NCBI RefSeq assembly: GCF_000802305.1
Contig: NZ_JTDK01000016.1
Span: 62,001 to 126,000 of the forward strand
Origin: Microbacterium mangrovi
Lineage (GTDB): Bacteria; Actinomycetota; Actinomycetes; Actinomycetales; Microbacteriaceae
Direction of reading: 5' to 3'
DNA: 64,000 nt
In this document: one piece after another, positions 60,761-64,000 of the stretch
How the letters are laid out: every line of letters begins with the position of its first letter
How positions within the stretch are numbered: position 1 is the first letter of the stretch
The notes under the pieces: generated by a model
What the model saw: only the letters and a program-made list of their open reading frames with translations
Databases searched by the model: none
Told to the model about the DNA's origin: nothing
Made by a program: the position numbers and the translations under genes

Positions 60761-62136
60761 GCGGCCTGCTCCTTGGTGGTGTCGATCGCTGCCGCGATCG
60801 CGGCAGCGAGGCGGTCGATGTCGGATGCGGAGGTGGCGTCGGTCACGCACACCAGCAGCATGTGCTCGGAGACGACGACGCCCGGCTCGATGCCCTGGGC
60901 GCGCAGGGTCGTGACGAGGTCGGCGGCGCGGATGCCGGAGAGCCGCACGGTGAACTCGCGCAGGTGCAGCGCGTCGTCGCCGAGGCTCACGCCGGGGATC
61001 TGCGACAGCACGTGCTGCGCGTAGCGGGTGCGGGCCAGCAGCAGCTCGCCGAGCTCGGCCATCCCGGCCGGACCCATGAGCGACAGGTAGACGCCGGTCG
61101 CGATGCCCCACAGGGCCGCGGCGGTGCCGACCCACTCCTTGCCCTCCTCGCGCAGCGCGAACGAGGTGCGCTCGTAGGCGACGTCGCCGAAGCCGTACTC
61201 GCCGGGCACGTGGGTGGACTCGAGTCCGAACAGGCGCGAGGGCATCTCCATCACGAACTTCGGATCGTCGTGCACCGCGATGAAGCCCGCGTGCGCGCCG
61301 CCGAACCACTGGTGCAGGCCGAGGGACTGGATGTCGCCGGTGACGATGTCGGCGCCCTGCACGGCCGGCGGGGTCAGCACCCCGTAGCCGATCGGGTCGG
61401 TGCCGACCACCACGACGGCACCGGCTGCGTGGGCGGCGTCGGCGATGGCGCGCAGCTGCGTCTCCACCGCTCCGGTGAAGCTCGGCGTCTCGACCCAGAC
61501 CGCGGCGACGTCGTCGCCGAGGCGAGCACGCAGGCCGTCGAGGTCGGCGGTGCCGCCCGTCGTCGGCACGACCTCGATCTGCAGCTGCGCGCGGGTGTAG
61601 TCGCGCACCTTGGAATCCTTCTCGGGGAGCACGTCGCTGACCGCGAGCACGCGGCGACGCCCGGTCATCCGGCCCGCCATCGCGAGGCCCGTCGCGGTGG
61701 CCTGGTAGCCGTCGTACGTGGGCACGTTGACGACGTCCATCGCCAGCAGCTCCGCCATGAGCGACTGGTATTCGAAGAGGGCCTGGAACCGGCCGTGGTC
61801 TTCGTAGGGCTCGCCGGCGTAGGCGGTGAGGAACTCGCTGCGGCGGATCACCTCGTCGACGACCGCGGGCACGTAGTGGTTGTAGGTGCCGGCCCCCAGG
61901 AAGCTCAGTCGCTCCTCGGTGGTGCGGTTCTTCGCCAGGATGCCGCGCACGTGGCGGGCGAGGTCCTGTTCGGCCGGCAGCGGCTCGGGGACGTCGAGGG
62001 CGCGCTGCAGGCGCAGCTCGGCGGGGACGTCGGCGTAGAACTCCTCCACGCTTGCCGCATCCACGGCGTCGAGCATCGCCTGCTTCACGGCGGGGGCCGT
62101 GTTGGGGATGTAGGGGTGGACGAACGTTTCGGTCAC
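60757..62136 (-). CDS. gcvPA: Glycine dehydrogenase (decarboxylating) subunit 1-like
   Basis: P-protein subunit 1 of 459 residues. HPYIPN at the start, SFLGAGTYNHYVPAVVDEVIRRSEFLTAY, LFEYQSLMAELLAMDVVNVPTYDG and DIVTGDIQSLGLHQWFGGAHAGF match the family. Several segments (ETPSFTGAVETQLRAI; FLTAYAGEPYEDHGRFQALFEYQ) look divergent from housekeeping GcvPA. Start GTG 62136 has gaagga 4 nt upstream and lies 8 nt after the GH42 stop, so the two are probably one transcript. Confidence 0.88.
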   Translation of the reverse strand: MTETFVHPYIPNTAPAVKQAMLDAVDAASVEEFYADVPAELRLQRALDVPEPLPAEQDLARHVRGILAKNRTTEERLSFLGAGTYNHYVPAVVDEVIRRSEFLTAYAGEPYEDHGRFQALFEYQSLMAELLAMDVVNVPTYDGYQATATGLAMAGRMTGRRRVLAVSDVLPEKDSKVRDYTRAQLQIEVVPTTGGTADLDGLRARLGDDVAAVWVETPSFTGAVETQLRAIADAAHAAGAVVVVGTDPIGYGVLTPPAVQGADIVTGDIQSLGLHQWFGGAHAGFIAVHDDPKFVMEMPSRLFGLESTHVPGEYGFGDVAYERTSFALREEGKEWVGTAAALWGIATGVYLSLMGPAGMAELGELLLARTRYAQHVLSQIPGVSLGDDALHLREFTVRLSGIRAADLVTTLRAQGIEPGVVVSEHMLLVCVTDATSASDIDRLAAAIAAAIDTTKEQAA

Positions 62137-62144
62137 GGCATCCT

Positions 62145-64000
62145 TCAATCGGTGGTGGTGGTCAGGGTGAGGAACGGGACGGCCCCGGCGCGGGGCGAGG
62201 CGAGCACGGCCGCGCCGTAGCGGGGCAGCGTCAGGGTGTCGGCGACCGTCTGCCCGGTGAGCAGGTCGCGGGCGCCGGCGGGCACGTCGACGGTGAGCGG
62301 GTCGCGCCCGTGGTTGAGGACGAACGTGTAGTCGGTGTCGGCGTCGGCGCGGGTCACGACGTCCAGGTGCACGTCGACCTGGTCGCGGGCCGGGATGCCG
62401 GCGCGGGTCAGCACGTCGCGGAACACGGCGGTCAGACCCTCGTCGTCGAGCACGCAGCTGACGTACCAGGCCGATCCCTTCCCCGCTGCCCGCACGGTCA
62501 CCGCGGGGTGCCCGTCGAGTTCGCCGGAGCCGTAGCGGGCACGCACCTCGACGTCGGCATCCTCCTCGATCCACTCGCTCCACACGACGTTCGCGAAGGT
62601 GCCGGCGGCCGTCTCGACCCGCTCGGTGTCGTCGTCTCGCAGCGGCCACTGCTCGTCGACCTCGATGCCGAGGAGTTCCCGGAACGGGCCGGGGGCGCCG
62701 CCGTCGAACACCTTCTCGGTGGCGTCCACGACGCCCGAGAACGGACCCACGACGACCGTGCCGCCCGCCTCGGAGAACGCGGTGAGGGCGGCGGACTGCG
62801 CGGCATCCGCGATGTAGAGGTTCGGCGCGACGACGACGTCGTACCCGTCGAAGGGGCCGGTCGCGCGCACCGCGTCGACGGGCTGGCCGAGCAGGTACAG
62901 GGCGCGCTGCCACGCCCGGGCCTGCTGCGCCCACTGGAGGCGCTGCGACGGGAGCGATTCGATCGCGCTCGAGCCCCACCAGGAGTCCCAGTCCACGACC
63001 AGCGCCACGCGCGAGCGCACGCGGCTGCCGCGCACCGGCTCCAGGCGCTGCAGTTCCAGGCCGAGGGCCTTGGTCTCGCGGTACGACCGCGACTTCTCGC
63101 CCCGATGGCCGAGCATCGACGAGTGGAACTTCTCCTGGCCGTACTTCGCCTGGCGCCACTGGAAGAACATCACGCCGTCCGAGCCGTGAGCGACCGCCTG
63201 CAGGCTCTCCACCCGGATCCTGCCGGGCGCCTTGGGGACGTTGACGTCGCGCCAGCTGGTCGCGCTCGCGGACGATTCCAGCAGCAGCCACGGCTGCCCG
63301 TCCTTCAGCGAGCGCATGAGGCCGTAGTTGAGGGATGCCCCGACGTGCGAGATCGGGTCGGCCGGCTCCGGGTAGGCGTCGTCGGTGACGAGGTCCTCGA
63401 CCTCGGCGAAGCGCCAGTAGTCGAGGTCGCGGAACATGCTCATGAAGTTGGTGGTGACGGCGATGTCGGGGGTGACCTCGCGCAGCACGTCGATCTCGAG
63501 CTGGAAGAGCTCGAGCATCGCGTCGGACGAGAACCGCTCGAAGTCCAGCAGCTGGGTCGGGTTGCCGGGTCCGGGCGCCTTCTTCGGCGTCTCGATGTGG
63601 TCCCACGCCGTGTAGCGCTGGCCCCACACGTTCACGCCCCACGCCTCGTTGAGGCCGTCGAGAGTGCCGTAGCGGTTCTGCAGCCAGCGCCGGAAGTGCC
63701 GGGCCGACTCCGGGCACCAGCAGCGGGACACGTGGTCGCCGTATTCGTTGGAGATGTGCCAGAGCGCGAGGCCCGGGTGGTTCCCGTAGCGCTCGGCCAT
63801 GGCCCGTGCCATGCGGGCGACGTTCTCGCGCCACACCGGCGAGCTCGGGCAGTACACCTGGCGGGAGCCGAACTCGAGGAGGTGCCCCTCGGCATCCATC
63901 GGGCGCATCTCGGGGTGCGCGCGAAGCAGCCACGAGGGCGGGGTCGCGGTGGCGGTCGCGAGGTCGATCGCGATGCCGTTCTCCCACAGCAGATCGAGGA
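62145..64000 (-). CDS. Beta-galactosidase, GH42 family (partial; start beyond window)
   Basis: At least 618 residues are visible and the reading frame continues past the right edge (LDLLWENGIAIDLATATATPPSWLL at the edge). GH42 motifs: acid/base Glu in LWHISNEYGDH, probable nucleophile Glu in PWLLLESSAS, zinc-site cysteines YCPSSPVW and CWCPESARHF, and the A-subunit trimerisation domain DGVMFFQWRQAKYGQEKFHSSMLGHRG. The C-terminal beta domain ends AVLASPRAG. Cytoplasmic hydrolysis of galactosides is expected. It precedes gcvPA by 8 nt, an odd operon pairing. Confidence 0.93.
   Translation of the reverse strand, partial: LDLLWENGIAIDLATATATPPSWLLRAHPEMRPMDAEGHLLEFGSRQVYCPSSPVWRENVARMARAMAERYGNHPGLALWHISNEYGDHVSRCWCPESARHFRRWLQNRYGTLDGLNEAWGVNVWGQRYTAWDHIETPKKAPGPGNPTQLLDFERFSSDAMLELFQLEIDVLREVTPDIAVTTNFMSMFRDLDYWRFAEVEDLVTDDAYPEPADPISHVGASLNYGLMRSLKDGQPWLLLESSASATSWRDVNVPKAPGRIRVESLQAVAHGSDGVMFFQWRQAKYGQEKFHSSMLGHRGEKSRSYRETKALGLELQRLEPVRGSRVRSRVALVVDWDSWWGSSAIESLPSQRLQWAQQARAWQRALYLLGQPVDAVRATGPFDGYDVVVAPNLYIADAAQSAALTAFSEAGGTVVVGPFSGVVDATEKVFDGGAPGPFRELLGIEVDEQWPLRDDDTERVETAAGTFANVVWSEWIEEDADVEVRARYGSGELDGHPAVTVRAAGKGSAWYVSCVLDDEGLTAVFRDVLTRAGIPARDQVDVHLDVVTRADADTDYTFVLNHGRDPLTVDVPAGARDLLTGQTVADTLTLPRYGAAVLASPRAGAVPFLTLTTTTD

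Noticed and set aside
1..64000. tRNA or rRNA genes
   Set aside because: I found no cloverleaf with a GTTCRANNC T arm and no rRNA-like stretch; short gaps between genes leave little room.

Overview
The window is high-GC (about 70%) actinobacterial chromosome, most likely Microbacterium or another Microbacteriaceae genus. Evidence: the proS-nusA-ylxR-infB-rbfA-truB-ribF-rpsO-pnp gene order on one strand, a DUF222/HNH endonuclease, a DUF5302 gene, an LLM/FMN-reductase pair of the corynebacterial CE1758/CE1759 type, a group III PfkA and many TANNNT boxes placed 6-7 nt before start codons (leaderless promoters). I found 54 protein genes (one cut by the right edge), one possible 8-codon leader ORF, and no tRNA, rRNA, CRISPR array, IS element or prophage.

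Layout. 1-4.3 kb: a histidine phosphatase with a doubtful start codon, an aldo/keto reductase-like protein without its catalytic tetrad, and pnp. 4.5-6.7 kb: a secreted coiled-coil/transglycosylase-like protein, DUF5302 and a GATase1 hydrolase. 6.8-13.4 kb: FMN reductase + luciferase-like monooxygenase, a CHAD protein, and the efeUOB iron-uptake operon behind a DtxR/IdeR-like box. 13.5-24.9 kb: rpsO, an MFS exporter, YceI, FKBP, a FAH-family enzyme, aspA, a metallophosphoesterase, a PiT phosphate transporter and an S9 peptidase. 25-26.6 kb: a DUF559-like nuclease flanked by about six imperfect palindromic repeats. 26.6-34 kb: pfkA, a SNF2 helicase, copA behind a CsoR-like operator and a DHA2 exporter. 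33.9-38.3 kb: a LacI-regulated deoxyribose unit (lacI-deoC-ALDH-half ALDH). 38.4-47.4 kb: ribF, two small membrane proteins, truB, a degenerate uridine-kinase-like gene, mutY, rbfA, infB, ylxR, nusA. 47.5-54.8 kb: DUF1206, LOG, a glycosyltransferase, HNH endonuclease, ogt and proS. 54.8-64 kb: a large secreted Ig-like protein with a long leader, and an operon-like run GH42 -> gcvPA -> gcvPB -> AcoX/NAD-kinase-like -> SDR.

Functional links. The translation/RNA genes form the usual actinobacterial supercluster, but stretched over about 52 kb by inserted genes. EfeU/EfeO/EfeB overlap by 4 nt each and form one iron importer. DeoC would release acetaldehyde that the adjacent ALDH pair could oxidise. 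The LLM/FMN reductase pair would supply reduced flavin to the monooxygenase.

Main unusual signals: (i) a palindromic repeat cluster around a nuclease gene; (ii) a 34-bp interspersed repeat, one copy of which sits as an inverted pair inside a coding gene; (iii) strong enrichment of GGATGC/GCATCC, including inverted pairs inside terminators; (iv) a single palindrome giving overlapping back-to-back -10 boxes for two divergent leaderless genes; (v) a split ALDH16-like pair; (vi) two proteins that have lost their catalytic motifs. All calls rest on reading the sequence; no database search was run.
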